A stretch of 64,000 nucleotides of DNA from Chitinophagaceae bacterium UBA2375 (GCA_002343985.1 DDTB01000026.1:124360-188359); one strand, 5' to 3'; positions 25,953 through 34,827 are shown, counted from the first letter of the stretch. The notes: a model not told the origin generated them from the letters alone. Numbers and translations: made by a program.

Positions 25953-26892
25953 GGTTCAGCTTTTCATGTGTCAGGATATAATCCCGGTAATGGACGGCGG
26001 GGATAATTTTTTGCTGTGTTTGCGCAGCGAGGTAAAAAAATACCGCCATCAGTGATATCAGGAAACTGACCAGCAGGATGATCAGCATAGAGCTGCTTAG
26101 CGTTGATGCCCAGCCGGGGATGGCCAGGTCGGTGGCGAATCGCGTAAAAAATATCCCTGCTATGGAAAGCAGTGCCAGGCACATTAGCAGGAATGAACCG
26201 ATGGCCAACCGGGTGATGATTTTTTCAAGGAATACCGACATGGCGCCCAGCCCGTGCAGCACCAATTGGGTAAACGACATTTTAGAAGTTCCCGCGTACC
26301 GTTGGCCCCTGTCGAGCGGAATGGTATGATAAGGCAAGCCTGACCGGATCACCGTGCCGGGATAATGGCTCCATAGTTCGGGGTAGTATATTAAACGTCC
26401 CAACATGGAAGCCGGTATGCAGGAAAAATTTCCAAATGAAATCTTTCTGCCTGTCAGCCACCGGAAGGCCATCCGGTAAACAACATAACCCAATTTAAAC
26501 CTTAGTCCATTCCTGCGTTTGCCCCTTGTGGAGAAGATGATTTTGTCGCCTTCTTTACTTTGAGCAGCAACAAGCTTATGGATATCGGCAGGGATATCTT
26601 CACCATCGCTATCCATCACCAACACATGGGTGCAGGGTATATGCTGATGGATATAGCTTAAACCTACGGCAATGGCCTTTTGGTGCCCCAGGTTTCGAAC
26701 AAGACGTATACAATCAATTGGGATGCGTGCAGGTAAACGGGAAGGCAGTGGCTCAGTTGAACCATCATCCACCAGCAGGATGCGCGCCCCCAAATCCGCG
26801 GGGATTGTGGCATCGATATCTGCCAATAAACGTGTCAATGAATCGGCATCATTGAAATACGGCAGGAGGATGGTCAACCGGGTTGGGTTCAT
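25942..26892 (-). CDS. Family 2 glycosyltransferase with two C-terminal membrane helices
   Basis: Inverting GT-A glycosyltransferase, 316 residues, like polyprenyl-phosphate sugar transferases (DPM1/ArnC/GtrB). Seen: LPYFNDADSLTRLL nucleotide-binding start, RLVRNLGHQKAI, and the metal/donor site MDSDGEDIP; two hydrophobic segments at about 225-250 and 262-290 anchor it in the inner membrane. It probably makes a lipid-linked sugar, a donor that a GT-C-type protein such as the YfhO homologue in the same operon could use. First gene of a three-gene operon. Confidence 0.88.
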   Translation of the reverse strand: MNPTRLTILLPYFNDADSLTRLLADIDATIPADLGARILLVDDGSTEPLPSRLPARIPIDCIRLVRNLGHQKAIAVGLSYIHQHIPCTHVLVMDSDGEDIPADIHKLVAAQSKEGDKIIFSTRGKRRNGLRFKLGYVVYRMAFRWLTGRKISFGNFSCIPASMLGRLIYYPELWSHYPGTVIRSGLPYHTIPLDRGQRYAGTSKMSFTQLVLHGLGAMSVFLEKIITRLAIGSFLLMCLALLSIAGIFFTRFATDLAIPGWASTLSSSMLIILLVSFLISLMAVFFYLAAQTQQKIIPAVHYRDYILTHEKLNHEG

Positions 26893-26939
26893 GCAGCTTG
26901 ATTCGGCTGAAAATTAGTTAATTATATGGTAATTGCGGG

Positions 26940-27530
26940 TCAACCGCGCAGCGTAGCCAGCCGGTGCACATATTTTCCGATCATATCGAACTCCAGGTTA
27001 ACCCGGTCGCCGGCTTGCAGGCTTTTCATATTGGTGTGTTCGAAAGTATAAGGGATGATGGCCACAGAAAAGGCGTTACTGGCCACATCGAAAATGGTCA
27101 GGCTGATCCCGTTCAATGAAATGGAGCCTTTTTCAATCATCAATGGGGCAAAAGAGGGGTCGGTTTGAAACCGAAACAGCCAGCTTCCGCCCTGGTCTGA
27201 AACAGACAGGCATGTACCTGTACCGTCTACATGCCCCTGGACAATATGCCCGTCGAGCCTGCCATTCATGGCCATACAACGTTCGAGGTTCACTAGGGTG
27301 CCGGGTTTCCAGGCCCCCAGGTTGGTTTTATCGAGGGTTTCCTGCACGGCTGTAACCTGGTGGGTTTTGCCGGATATTTTTTCAACGGTGAGGCATACGC
27401 CGTTATGGCTGAGGCTCTGGTCTATTTTTAGTTCCGGCGCGAGGCTGGACGATACCTGGAAAATCCGGTTACTGCCAGATTCTTCAATGGCGATGATTTC
27501 CCCGACAGATTCAATGATTCCTGTAAACAT
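26940..27530 (-). CDS. ribE: Riboflavin synthase, alpha subunit
   Basis: Dismutates two molecules of 6,7-dimethyl-8-ribityllumazine to riboflavin. 196 residues with the expected two tandem lumazine-binding barrels: MFTGIIESVG at the N-terminus and a second repeat starting near residue 97 (HIVQGHVDGTG), ending in the dimerisation helix. NGVCLT and NGISLT, the paired substrate motifs, are both present. Divergent from rpsU; no FMN riboswitch is visible before it. Confidence 0.95.
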   Translation of the reverse strand: MFTGIIESVGEIIAIEESGSNRIFQVSSSLAPELKIDQSLSHNGVCLTVEKISGKTHQVTAVQETLDKTNLGAWKPGTLVNLERCMAMNGRLDGHIVQGHVDGTGTCLSVSDQGGSWLFRFQTDPSFAPLMIEKGSISLNGISLTIFDVASNAFSVAIIPYTFEHTNMKSLQAGDRVNLEFDMIGKYVHRLATLRG

Positions 27531-27582
27531 TTGCCAAATTTCGGAAAAGGGCGTTGAAATATATTTTTTTCATAAAAATTCC

Positions 27583-27590
27583 TATCTTTG
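27583..27590 (+). promoter_or_regulatory. TAnnTTTG -7 element for rpsU
   Basis: TATCTTTG, 50 bases before the rpsU start codon, leaving room for the Shine-Dalgarno leader. Confidence 0.7.
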
Positions 27591-27622
27591 CGCCCCGCTG
27601 GCAGCAGCACTATTTTTTCACA

Positions 27623-27630
27623 AAAGGAGG
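27623..27630 (+). promoter_or_regulatory. Strong Shine-Dalgarno sequence of rpsU
   Basis: AAAGGAGG, eight bases able to pair with the 16S 3' end, ten bases before the ATG. This is unusual for a phylum that seldom uses Shine-Dalgarno sequences; no other gene checked in this window has one of this strength. It fixes the rpsU start at 27641 rather than an in-frame ATG at 27554. Confidence 0.85.
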
Positions 27631-27640
27631 TATTATTATC

Positions 27641-27838
27641 ATGTTAATCATCGATTCAAAAGATTGCGAAAATATCGACAAGGCGCTGAAGAAGTATAAG
27701 AAGAAGTTTGAAAAAAGCCGTACGTTGATGCAATTAAGGGAAAGGCAGTCGTTTACAAAGCCTTCCGTTAAGCGCCGCACTCAGGTCCTGAAAGCCGTCT
27801 ACAAGCAGCAGATCGCTTCCGGTAAACTGGAGGCATAA
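27641..27838 (+). CDS. rpsU: 30S ribosomal protein bS21
   Basis: Small ribosomal subunit protein bS21, 65 residues, basic and helical, with the family pattern KALKKYKKKFEKS and RERQSFTKPS. In Bacteroidota it sits by the 16S 3' tail and helps hide the anti-Shine-Dalgarno sequence. Its own mRNA carries a strong Shine-Dalgarno sequence, consistent with translational self-control. It starts the conserved rpsU-xer-hpf-tRNA-tuf block. Confidence 0.97.
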   Translation: MLIIDSKDCENIDKALKKYKKKFEKSRTLMQLRERQSFTKPSVKRRTQVLKAVYKQQIASGKLEA

Positions 27839-27907
27839 GCCAGCCTGACATTCATACCATCTTAACCGGTATCCGGGTGAATCATTACCTTTGGATACCG
27901 GTTTTTT

Positions 27908-28810
27908 ATGCCTGTACCTTCCACCAGCCATACACAGTCGTTCCTCGACCACCTGCGTTTTGTGAAGCGCTATTCGGCGCATACCCTGACATCTTACGAA
28001 AAAGACCTATCAGATTTTTGTCGTTTTGTACATGACCAATACGAAGAGGCCGACCTGTTGCAGGTAAGGCCTGCCATGATCCGCACCTGGCTGGCATCGC
28101 TGAAGGATGCAGGCATGGAATCGCGTACCATCAGCCGAAAAATTTCCGCACTTAAATCATTATATAAATACCTGCGCAAGGAAGGCCTCGCGGATTCCAA
28201 TCCCATGGCAACCATTGTTACGCCGAAGCTCAATAAACGCCTGCCTATGTTTGTGGAAGAAGGGCAGATGCAGGTATTGTTTGATCACCTGGAGTTTCCC
28301 AATAACTGGACGGGCCTGACGCAGCGTTTATTGTTCAGGTTATTGTACGAAACGGGCATGCGCCGCGCTGAGCTGATTGGCCTGAAGGAATCCAGTATTG
28401 ATGTTTACCAGGGGCAGATCAAAGTATTGGGAAAGGGCAGCAAGGAACGTATCATCCCCATGAACCCCGACCTGATGAAAGCTTTGAAAGCCTATATTAC
28501 CGAAAAGCATACAAGCTTTCCAGGGGCAGACCAGTCTTGTTTGCTCGTTAACCGTGACGGTAAGAAGTTAAGTCCGGGTTTTGTTTACCAGACCGTTAAA
28601 AAATACCTCTCTGCCATCACCACCATTGAGCAAAGGAGCCCGCATATCCTCCGGCATACTTTTGCCACGCATCTGATGAACAGTGGCGCCGATTTGAATG
28701 CCGTGAAGGAGTTATTGGGGCACAGCAGCCTGGCATCTACGCAGGTGTACACGCACAATCATATTGAAAAATTAAAGGAAGTGTACAAAAGGGCGCACCC
28801 GAAGGCCTGA
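27908..28810 (+). CDS. xerC: Tyrosine recombinase XerC/XerD
   Basis: Site-specific recombinase that resolves chromosome dimers at dif near the division septum. 300 residues, matching the family. N-terminal SAM-like DNA-binding domain at about 5-95; catalytic domain from about 110 with the full set: Arg152 in TGMRRAEL, Lys176 in GKGSKER, His246 and Arg249 in HILRH, His272 in GHSS and nucleophile Tyr281 in TQVYTH. Sits between rpsU and hpf, as in other Bacteroidota, so this is the housekeeping recombinase and not a phage integrase. XerC versus XerD cannot be settled here. Confidence 0.93.
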   Translation: MPVPSTSHTQSFLDHLRFVKRYSAHTLTSYEKDLSDFCRFVHDQYEEADLLQVRPAMIRTWLASLKDAGMESRTISRKISALKSLYKYLRKEGLADSNPMATIVTPKLNKRLPMFVEEGQMQVLFDHLEFPNNWTGLTQRLLFRLLYETGMRRAELIGLKESSIDVYQGQIKVLGKGSKERIIPMNPDLMKALKAYITEKHTSFPGADQSCLLVNRDGKKLSPGFVYQTVKKYLSAITTIEQRSPHILRHTFATHLMNSGADLNAVKELLGHSSLASTQVYTHNHIEKLKEVYKRAHPKA

Positions 28811-28955
28811 TTTCATCCCTCCATCCATTTTCACATAATTTTATTTTGGAAAAAACGTTCATTATCGTAATTTCATAGGCCCGGTATAAATGCTTTGCCT
28901 ATGTGATTTTTTTTACCCCTTAACGTAAATTTCTCACACTTAAAATTCATGAATC

Positions 28956-29255
28956 ATGAACGTAAACATTCAAACTGTGCATTTTGACGCAGACTCCAAA
29001 TTGATTGCGTATATCGAAAAAAAAATAGTCAAACTCACACAGTTTCATGACCGGATTACGAAAGTGGATGTGTATTTGAAACTGGACAACGTGGTACACA
29101 ACATAAAAGATAAAATTGCCGAAATCAAGGTGAATATCCCGCGGCATGAGTTTTTTGTGAAACAGACATCCAAATCATTTGAGGAAAGTTTTGATGTGGC
29201 GATGGATTCCGTGATCAACCAGATCAAGAGAAAGAAGGAGCGGTTAGCAGCCTGA
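28956..29255 (+). CDS. hpf: Ribosome hibernation-promoting factor (short HPF/RaiA)
   Basis: Binds the decoding region of the 30S subunit to silence ribosomes in stationary phase. 99 residues, the short form without the C-terminal dimerisation domain of long HPF. Family pattern visible: NIQTVHFDADSKLIAYIEKK, VDVYLKLD, and a lysine-rich C-terminus. Downstream of xer and followed by a terminator before the tRNA-tuf operon. Confidence 0.93.
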   Translation: MNVNIQTVHFDADSKLIAYIEKKIVKLTQFHDRITKVDVYLKLDNVVHNIKDKIAEIKVNIPRHEFFVKQTSKSFEESFDVAMDSVINQIKRKKERLAA

Positions 29256-29283
29256 TTATCTGTTTAAGCGCCTGAAAACATTG

Positions 29284-29309
29284 ATCCCCCGGAGACGGGG
29301 GATTTTTTT
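29284..29309 (+). terminator. Rho-independent terminator after hpf
   Basis: ATCCCCC (29284-29290) pairs with GGGGGAT (29297-29303) around a six-base loop, followed by a T-run. Confidence 0.9.
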
Positions 29310-29341
29310 ATCCGGGCATCAAAAAAAATAATTTACAAAAT

Positions 29342-29371
29342 TTTGGGATTAAGCAATTTCTCTTACCTTTG
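29342..29371 (+). promoter_or_regulatory. Promoter of the tRNA-tuf operon (TTTG-N18-TACCTTTG)
   Basis: A -33-like TTTG at 29342-29345 and a -7 TACCTTTG at 29364-29371 fit the Bacteroidota promoter. It is well placed to drive four tRNAs and tuf. Confidence 0.7.
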
Positions 29372-29373
29372 CC

Positions 29374-29408
29374 TTCCCAAAAAATAGGCGATACCGCCTG
29401 TTTGGGAA
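29374..29408 (+). promoter_or_regulatory. Nested hairpin at the start of the tRNA-tuf leader
   Basis: TTCCCAAA (29374-29381) pairs with TTTGGGAA (29401-29408); inside, AGGCG pairs with CGCCT. It starts three bases after the -7 box, so it would form at the very 5' end of the transcript. Role unknown; RNA stability or processing is possible. Confidence 0.5.
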
Positions 29409-29492
29409 AGTTCTTATCAATGCACATCAGATTCGTTGCCCGGTACCATGCTTGAGAAAGCGGCCCCGGTGATTGGATGGATTTGCCTAAAA

Positions 29493-29565
29493 GCCGAAGT
29501 AGCTCAGTTGGTAGAGCAACTGATTTGTAATCAGTAGGTCGGGGGTTCGACTCCCTTCTTCGGCT
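29493..29565 (+). tRNA. tRNA-Thr (anticodon UGU)
   Basis: 73 bases, acceptor GCCGAAG/CTTCGGC, anticodon stem ACTGA/TCAGT closing loop TTTGTAA (anticodon TGT), T-arm GGTTCGACTCC. First of four tRNAs before tuf. Confidence 0.97.
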
Positions 29566-29583
29566 CAGTATCTGGACAAACAA

Positions 29584-29666
29584 GGGCAGTTTCCAGAGCG
29601 GCCAAATGGGGCGGACTGTAAATCCGCTGTCTTTCGACTTCGGTGGTTCGAATCCACCACTGCCCA
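29584..29666 (+). tRNA. tRNA-Tyr (anticodon GUA)
   Basis: 83 bases with the long variable arm of a class II tRNA. Acceptor GGGCAGT/ACTGCCC, anticodon stem GCGGA/TCCGC with loop CTGTAAA (anticodon GTA). Confidence 0.97.
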
Positions 29667-29738
29667 CAGTTCTTTGAGTGAGGGGATGAAGATTAAGGGT
29701 GATGAACACTTTTAACTAAAACCCTCGCTGTAACAAAC

Positions 29739-29811
29739 GCGGAAGTAGCTCATTTGGTAGAGCGGTAGCCTTCCAAGCTTCAGGTAGCCGGTTCGAGCCC
29801 GGTCTTCCGCT
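29739..29811 (+). tRNA. tRNA-Gly (anticodon UCC)
   Basis: 73 bases, acceptor GCGGAAG/CTTCCGC, anticodon loop CTTCCAA (anticodon TCC). The anticodon stem GTAGC/GCTTC has one T-T mismatch, which is tolerable. Confidence 0.95.
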
Positions 29812-29859
29812 CAGTTTTTTGAAGATACCCCGTAGTTGGGAGGGAGTTTCCGACTAAAC

Positions 29860-29931
29860 GCCGTGGTAGCTCAGGGGTAGAGCACTTCCTTGGTAGGGAA
29901 GGGGTCGTGAGTTCAATTCTCACCCATGGCT
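29860..29931 (+). tRNA. tRNA-Thr (anticodon GGU)
   Basis: 72 bases, acceptor GCCGTGG/CCATGGC with one G-T pair, anticodon stem CTTCC/GGAAG with loop TTGGTAG (anticodon GGT). Second threonine isoacceptor in the cluster. Confidence 0.96.
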
Positions 29932-30090
29932 CTAAGATCAGGCCCGGAAAGCCGCGGTGTTCGGAGGTTTTTTTAGCCTGGTCGTCTGTGGTGGATTTTA
30001 CAGACATCGGTTTTAATACATTGTCAAAGGCAGCAGACATAAACAGCAGCCAAACATTTTTACACAAACACACTTTTAAAAAGTACAACA

Positions 30091-31278
<1,188 letters not shown>

Positions 31279-31303
31279 TCAAAGTTATCTTTGACATATT
31301 TTA

Positions 31304-31342
31304 AGCTGATTAGTCCCGCTACCCATGCGGGACTAATTAGCT
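31304..31342 (+). terminator. Long hairpin between tuf and tRNA-Trp
   Basis: A 16-base stem: AGCTGATTAGTCCCGC (31304-31319) pairs with 31327-31342 with one mismatch. No T-run follows, so it may be a processing or partial-termination site rather than a full terminator; a TATCTTTG just upstream (about 31286-31293) could be a second promoter for the distal genes. Confidence 0.55.
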
Positions 31343-31347
31343 AAATT

Positions 31348-31418
31348 ACGGGCATGGTGCAATGGTAGCATACGGGTCTCCAAAACCTTTGATCTGGGTT
31401 CGAATCCTAGTGCCCGTG
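31348..31418 (+). tRNA. tRNA-Trp (anticodon CCA)
   Basis: 71 bases, acceptor ACGGGCA/TGCCCGT, discriminator G, anticodon loop CTCCAAA (anticodon CCA). Conserved position between tuf and secE. Confidence 0.96.
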
Positions 31419-31443
31419 CAAGGTTTTTTGTAAACTCATTGAT

Positions 31444-31638
31444 ATGAACAAAATCTCAACATTTGTGAAGGAGTCCTACCAGGAACTCATGGAAAAAGTG
31501 ACCTGGCCGAAATGGGACCAATTGCAGCAATCTACCATGATTGTACTGGGCGCGACCCTTTTCATCACGGCGATTGTGGCGTTGATGGACTTCATCGCTA
31601 ACGGCTCCATGAAATTTATTTACTCTTTATTTGAATAA
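31444..31638 (+). CDS. secE: Preprotein translocase subunit SecE
   Basis: Small inner-membrane clamp of the SecYEG channel. 64 residues with an amphipathic N-terminal helix (FVKESYQELMEKVTWPKWDQL, a good SecE signature) and one membrane helix at about 30-50. The single-helix short form is the common one outside enterobacteria. Two bases before nusG. Confidence 0.95.
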   Translation: MNKISTFVKESYQELMEKVTWPKWDQLQQSTMIVLGATLFITAIVALMDFIANGSMKFIYSLFE

Positions 31639-31640
31639 TC

Positions 31641-32240
31641 ATGCAAGAAACAACACCGGCATCTGTGGAAAAGGCGGAGAAGGAAAGCAAATGGTATGTT
31701 TTGCGCGTAGTCAGTGGCAAGGAGCGTAAAGTAAAGGAATACCTCGATAAGGATATCGTGCGGAACGGATGGGATAAAGTCGTGAAGCAAATTTTCCTCC
31801 CTGTAGAAAAAGTATACAAAGTGCTCAATGGCAAAAAGGTCATGAGGGAAAGGAATTTCTATCCCGGTTATATCATGATTGAAGTGGCCGACAATAAGCT
31901 GAACGATGACATGATCCAGCACATCAGCAATATCAGCAACGTCATGCATTTCCTGACGGATGGCAAGGGGTCAAAAGGAAATATCATTTCCTTGCGCAAA
32001 GCGGAGGTGAATAAAATGCTGGGCAAGGTTGATGAAATGACGGATATCGGTGGCGTAACCATGAGCGAACCATTCATTATCGGGGAAACCATCAAAATCA
32101 TAGATGGTCCATTCAACGACTTCAATGGCGTGATTGAGGAGGTAAACGATGAAAAGAAAAAACTGAAAGTACAGGTAAAGATTTTCGGACGCGCCACCCC
32201 GGTGGAACTCAGCTACATGCAGGTAGAGAAAATCTCATAA
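31641..32240 (+). CDS. nusG: Transcription termination/antitermination protein NusG
   Basis: RNA-polymerase-binding elongation factor, 199 residues. N-terminal NGN domain (WYVLRVVSGKERKVKEYL, FYPGYIMIE) and a C-terminal KOW domain from about 140 (IKIIDGPFNDFNGVIEEV). Follows secE by two bases and is ended by the terminator at 32263. Confidence 0.97.
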   Translation: MQETTPASVEKAEKESKWYVLRVVSGKERKVKEYLDKDIVRNGWDKVVKQIFLPVEKVYKVLNGKKVMRERNFYPGYIMIEVADNKLNDDMIQHISNISNVMHFLTDGKGSKGNIISLRKAEVNKMLGKVDEMTDIGGVTMSEPFIIGETIKIIDGPFNDFNGVIEEVNDEKKKLKVQVKIFGRATPVELSYMQVEKIS

Positions 32241-32262
32241 CCCAATCAATATCAACGCATTC

Positions 32263-32293
32263 AAACCGGGCCGAATTTTCCGCCCGGTTTTTT
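32263..32293 (+). terminator. Rho-independent terminator after nusG
   Basis: AAACCGGGC (32263-32271) pairs with GCCCGGTTT, followed by T residues. It separates secE-nusG from the ribosomal protein operon. Confidence 0.9.
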
Positions 32294-32316
32294 GTTTGTA
32301 TCATTAAAAAATACCT

Positions 32317-32324
32317 TACCTTTG
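32317..32324 (+). promoter_or_regulatory. TAnnTTTG -7 element of the rplKAJL operon
   Basis: TACCTTTG, about 98 bases before the rplK ATG. The leader contains a hairpin (TCCCGC...GCGGGA near 32353-32370), a possible site for ribosomal protein L1 feedback; that role is inferred from other bacteria. Confidence 0.65.
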
Positions 32325-32421
32325 CGTCCCCAATTAGTTCTTTAGAGCTCATTCCCGCTTCAGGCGGGATCGGTTTGGGAGTTTCGCCACAGGCGGGACG
32401 TTAACACCAAAAAACAATTTT

Positions 32422-32868
32422 ATGGCAAAAGAAATCACCGGCTATGTCAAGCTCCAGTGCAAAGGAGGACAAGCCAATCCAGCTCCCCCCATCGGGCCGG
32501 CGCTCGGCTCCAAGGGTATCAACATCATGGAGTTCTGCAAGCAGTTCAATGCGCGCACGCAGGACAAACCAGGTAAGGTTTTACCAGTGTTGATCACCGT
32601 TTATGCAGACAAATCATTCGACTTCATCATCAAAACCGCACCAGCGGCCGTTCAGTTGATGGATGCAGCCAAAATCTCCAAAGGCAGTAAGGAGCCAAAC
32701 CGCGCTAAAGTGGGTAAGGTTACCTGGTCTCAGATTGAAGAGATCGCAAAAGACAAAATGGAAGATTTAAACGCATTCACCCTGAAAAGCGCCATGACCA
32801 TGGTTGCAGGCACCGCACGCAGCATGGGCCTCAATGTGGAAGGTACAGCGCCCTGGGAAAATAACTAA
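32422..32868 (+). CDS. rplK: 50S ribosomal protein uL11
   Basis: Part of the GTPase-associated centre of the large subunit. 148 residues, standard. The proline-rich N-terminal motif GGQANPAPPIGPALGS and the C-terminal RNA-binding domain (GTARSMGLNVEG) are intact. First gene of rplK-rplA-rplJ-rplL. Confidence 0.98.
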   Translation: MAKEITGYVKLQCKGGQANPAPPIGPALGSKGINIMEFCKQFNARTQDKPGKVLPVLITVYADKSFDFIIKTAPAAVQLMDAAKISKGSKEPNRAKVGKVTWSQIEEIAKDKMEDLNAFTLKSAMTMVAGTARSMGLNVEGTAPWENN

Positions 32869-32916
32869 TCGTCAACCTGTTCCGCAACCGCGGAGCTTTT
32901 CTAAACTTTTTTAACC

Positions 32917-33606
32917 ATGATTACTAAAAAAAGAAAAATAGCAAACGCTAAGGTTGACGCTAATAAGGCTTATACGCTGAAAGAAGCAGCTACTTTAGTA
33001 AAAGAAGTCAATACCACTAAATTCGACAGTTCCGTTGACGTACACGTACGTTTGGGCGTTGATCCAAAGAAAGCCGACCAGGCAATCCGCGGAACCGTTT
33101 CCCTTCCTCACGGTACCGGTAAAACGAAGCGCGTGCTGGTACTCTGCACGCCCGATAAGGAAGCAGAAGCTAAAGCAGCCGGCGCCGACCACGTAGGACT
33201 GGATGAATTCATCAGCAAAATCGAATCTGGCTGGACCGATATCGATGTGATCGTAGCCACTCCATCCGTGATGCCAAAAATTGGTAAACTCGGTAAAGTG
33301 CTGGGTCCCCGTAACCTGATGCCAAACCCTAAAACCGGTACGGTAACAAACGATGTGGCTGCCGCAGTCACTGACCTGAAAGGTGGTAAAATCGCATTTA
33401 AGGTAGATAAAGTTGGTATCATCCACGCGTCTATCGGAAGGGTGAGCTTCCCGGCCGACAAAATCGCCGAGAATGTTCAGGAACTCATCAATGCCATCAT
33501 CAGGCTGAAACCATCTACCGCCAAAGGTACTTACCTGAAAGGCGTGAGCATGGCCAGCACCATGAGCCCGGGCATTATGGTGGATACCAAATCTTTTTTA
33601 AACTAA
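32917..33606 (+). CDS. rplA: 50S ribosomal protein uL1
   Basis: L1 stalk protein of the large subunit, 229 residues, standard length. Contains the family signature LGPRNLMPNPKTGTV at about 130-145. L1 often represses its own operon by binding the leader mRNA. Confidence 0.98.
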   Translation: MITKKRKIANAKVDANKAYTLKEAATLVKEVNTTKFDSSVDVHVRLGVDPKKADQAIRGTVSLPHGTGKTKRVLVLCTPDKEAEAKAAGADHVGLDEFISKIESGWTDIDVIVATPSVMPKIGKLGKVLGPRNLMPNPKTGTVTNDVAAAVTDLKGGKIAFKVDKVGIIHASIGRVSFPADKIAENVQELINAIIRLKPSTAKGTYLKGVSMASTMSPGIMVDTKSFLN

Positions 33607-33651
33607 ATGCAAATGGCTTCGGGCTGACGCCCGGGGTATAAAATATTTGTT

Positions 33652-34284
33652 ATGACAAAACAAGAGAAAAACGAAGTGATTGAAGTGCTGAAAGGCAAGT
33701 TCGCCCAGTACAACAACTTCTATGTAACCGATACAGAGAGCCTGACTGTGGCCGACGTCAGCAAGCTCAGGCGTGTTTGCTTCAGCAAGCAGGTTGAAAT
33801 GAAAGTGGCCAAGAACACCCTGATCAAAAAAGCGCTGGAAAGCCTGGATGCCGAAAAGTACGCGGCTGTGTACGATTCGCTGCACAAGGTAACCGCCCTG
33901 ATGTTCAGCGAAAACCCTAAGGACCCTGCCCTGATCATCAGCAGCTTCCGCAAGGAGAAAAACGCTGAGCGCCCGGTACTGAAGGCCGCGTTCATCAACG
34001 GTGATGTATTTGTAGGCGATAACCAACTGAAGGCGCTGACCCAAATCAAGACGAAGAACGAATTGATTGGCGAAGTGATCGGATTGTTGCAATCACCTAT
34101 CCAGCGTGTTTTGGGCGCCCTCGAAAACAAAGAGAACGCCAAAGGCAAGGTGGAAGAAGCCCCGGTTGCGGAAGCTGCCCCTGCAGCAGAAGCAGCACCG
34201 GCCGCTGAAACACCGGCAGCACCGGAAGCGCCCGCCGCTCCGGAAGCATCGGCTGATGCGGCTGAAACACCGGCCGCTGAGTAA
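33652..34284 (+). CDS. rplJ: 50S ribosomal protein uL10 with Ala/Pro/Glu-rich C-terminal extension
   Basis: Base of the L7/L12 stalk. Core of about 168 residues as in the family (TKQEKNEVIEVLKGKF at the start, VAKNTLIKKAL), ending with the L7/L12-binding helix. After that come about 42 extra residues made almost only of Ala, Pro and Glu (EAAPAAEAAPAAETPAAP), absent from standard L10. The tail is probably disordered. Upstream of rplL as usual. Confidence 0.97.
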   Translation: MTKQEKNEVIEVLKGKFAQYNNFYVTDTESLTVADVSKLRRVCFSKQVEMKVAKNTLIKKALESLDAEKYAAVYDSLHKVTALMFSENPKDPALIISSFRKEKNAERPVLKAAFINGDVFVGDNQLKALTQIKTKNELIGEVIGLLQSPIQRVLGALENKENAKGKVEEAPVAEAAPAAEAAPAAETPAAPEAPAAPEASADAAETPAAE

Positions 34285-34402
34285 ATTTTTGCATGAACTA
34301 TTCCCGCCGCGGTGGGATAGCCATCATACATTGTACACAATTTTTTTAAACCTTCCTCCGGATTCGCCAGGCGAAAATGAAGGGGGAAAAAATTAAACAA
34401 AC

Positions 34403-34777
34403 ATGGCAGACGTAAAATCATTAGCAGAAAGCCTCGTAGGCTTAACAGTAAAAGAAGTACAGGAACTCGCTGAATTCCTGAAAACCGAGTACGGTATCGA
34501 ACCAGCTGCTGCTGCAGTAGTTGTAAGCGCCGGCGACGGCGGTGGCGCAGCTGCCGCTGAAGAGAAAACATCTTTCAACGTAATCCTGAAGAGCGGTGGC
34601 GCTAACAAGCTGGCCGTTGTGAAGATCGTGAAAGACCTGACTGGCCTGGGACTGAAAGAAGCCAAAGACCTGGTTGACGGCGCTCCTAAACCAATCAAAG
34701 AAGGCGTTGATAAAGCAACTGCTGAAGACCTGAAAGCTAAGCTGACTGAAGCTGGGGCTGAAGTGGAAATCGCCTAA
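34403..34777 (+). CDS. rplL: 50S ribosomal protein bL12 (L7/L12)
   Basis: Flexible stalk protein that recruits translation GTPases; several copies bind L10. 124 residues: N-terminal dimerisation region, alanine-rich hinge (EPAAAAVVVSAGDGGGAAAAE) and C-terminal factor-binding domain (KTSFNVILKS, KIVKDLTGLGLKEAKDLVDGAP). Separated by a large hairpin from rpoB, which has its own promoter. Confidence 0.98.
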   Translation: MADVKSLAESLVGLTVKEVQELAEFLKTEYGIEPAAAAVVVSAGDGGGAAAAEEKTSFNVILKSGGANKLAVVKIVKDLTGLGLKEAKDLVDGAPKPIKEGVDKATAEDLKAKLTEAGAEVEIA

Positions 34778-34798
34778 TCGGTATATTTCGACATCTTT

Positions 34799-34827
34799 CA
34801 TAAGCCGGTGATTATCACCGGCTTATG
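34799..34827 (+). terminator. Perfect hairpin between rplL and rpoB (terminator or attenuator)
   Basis: CATAAGCCGGTGAT pairs perfectly with ATCACCGGCTTATG around one base. The T-rich tract after it is weak (TATTTTAATG), so part of the transcription may read through into rpoBC. Confidence 0.75.

Noticed and set aside
26893..27640. Search for an FMN riboswitch before ribE
   Set aside because: The space before ribE is short, shared with the rpsU promoter, and holds no FMN-riboswitch core.
27908..28810. Tyrosine recombinase considered as an integrase of a mobile element
   Set aside because: Size, motifs and position between rpsU and hpf match the housekeeping Xer recombinase; no element borders nearby.
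29308..29709. Minus-strand open frame across tRNA-Thr and tRNA-Tyr, with phrases such as GGFEPPKSKDSG and RRRESNPRPTDYKS
   Set aside because: This is the well-known false protein obtained by translating tRNA genes backwards; the tRNAs explain the sequence.
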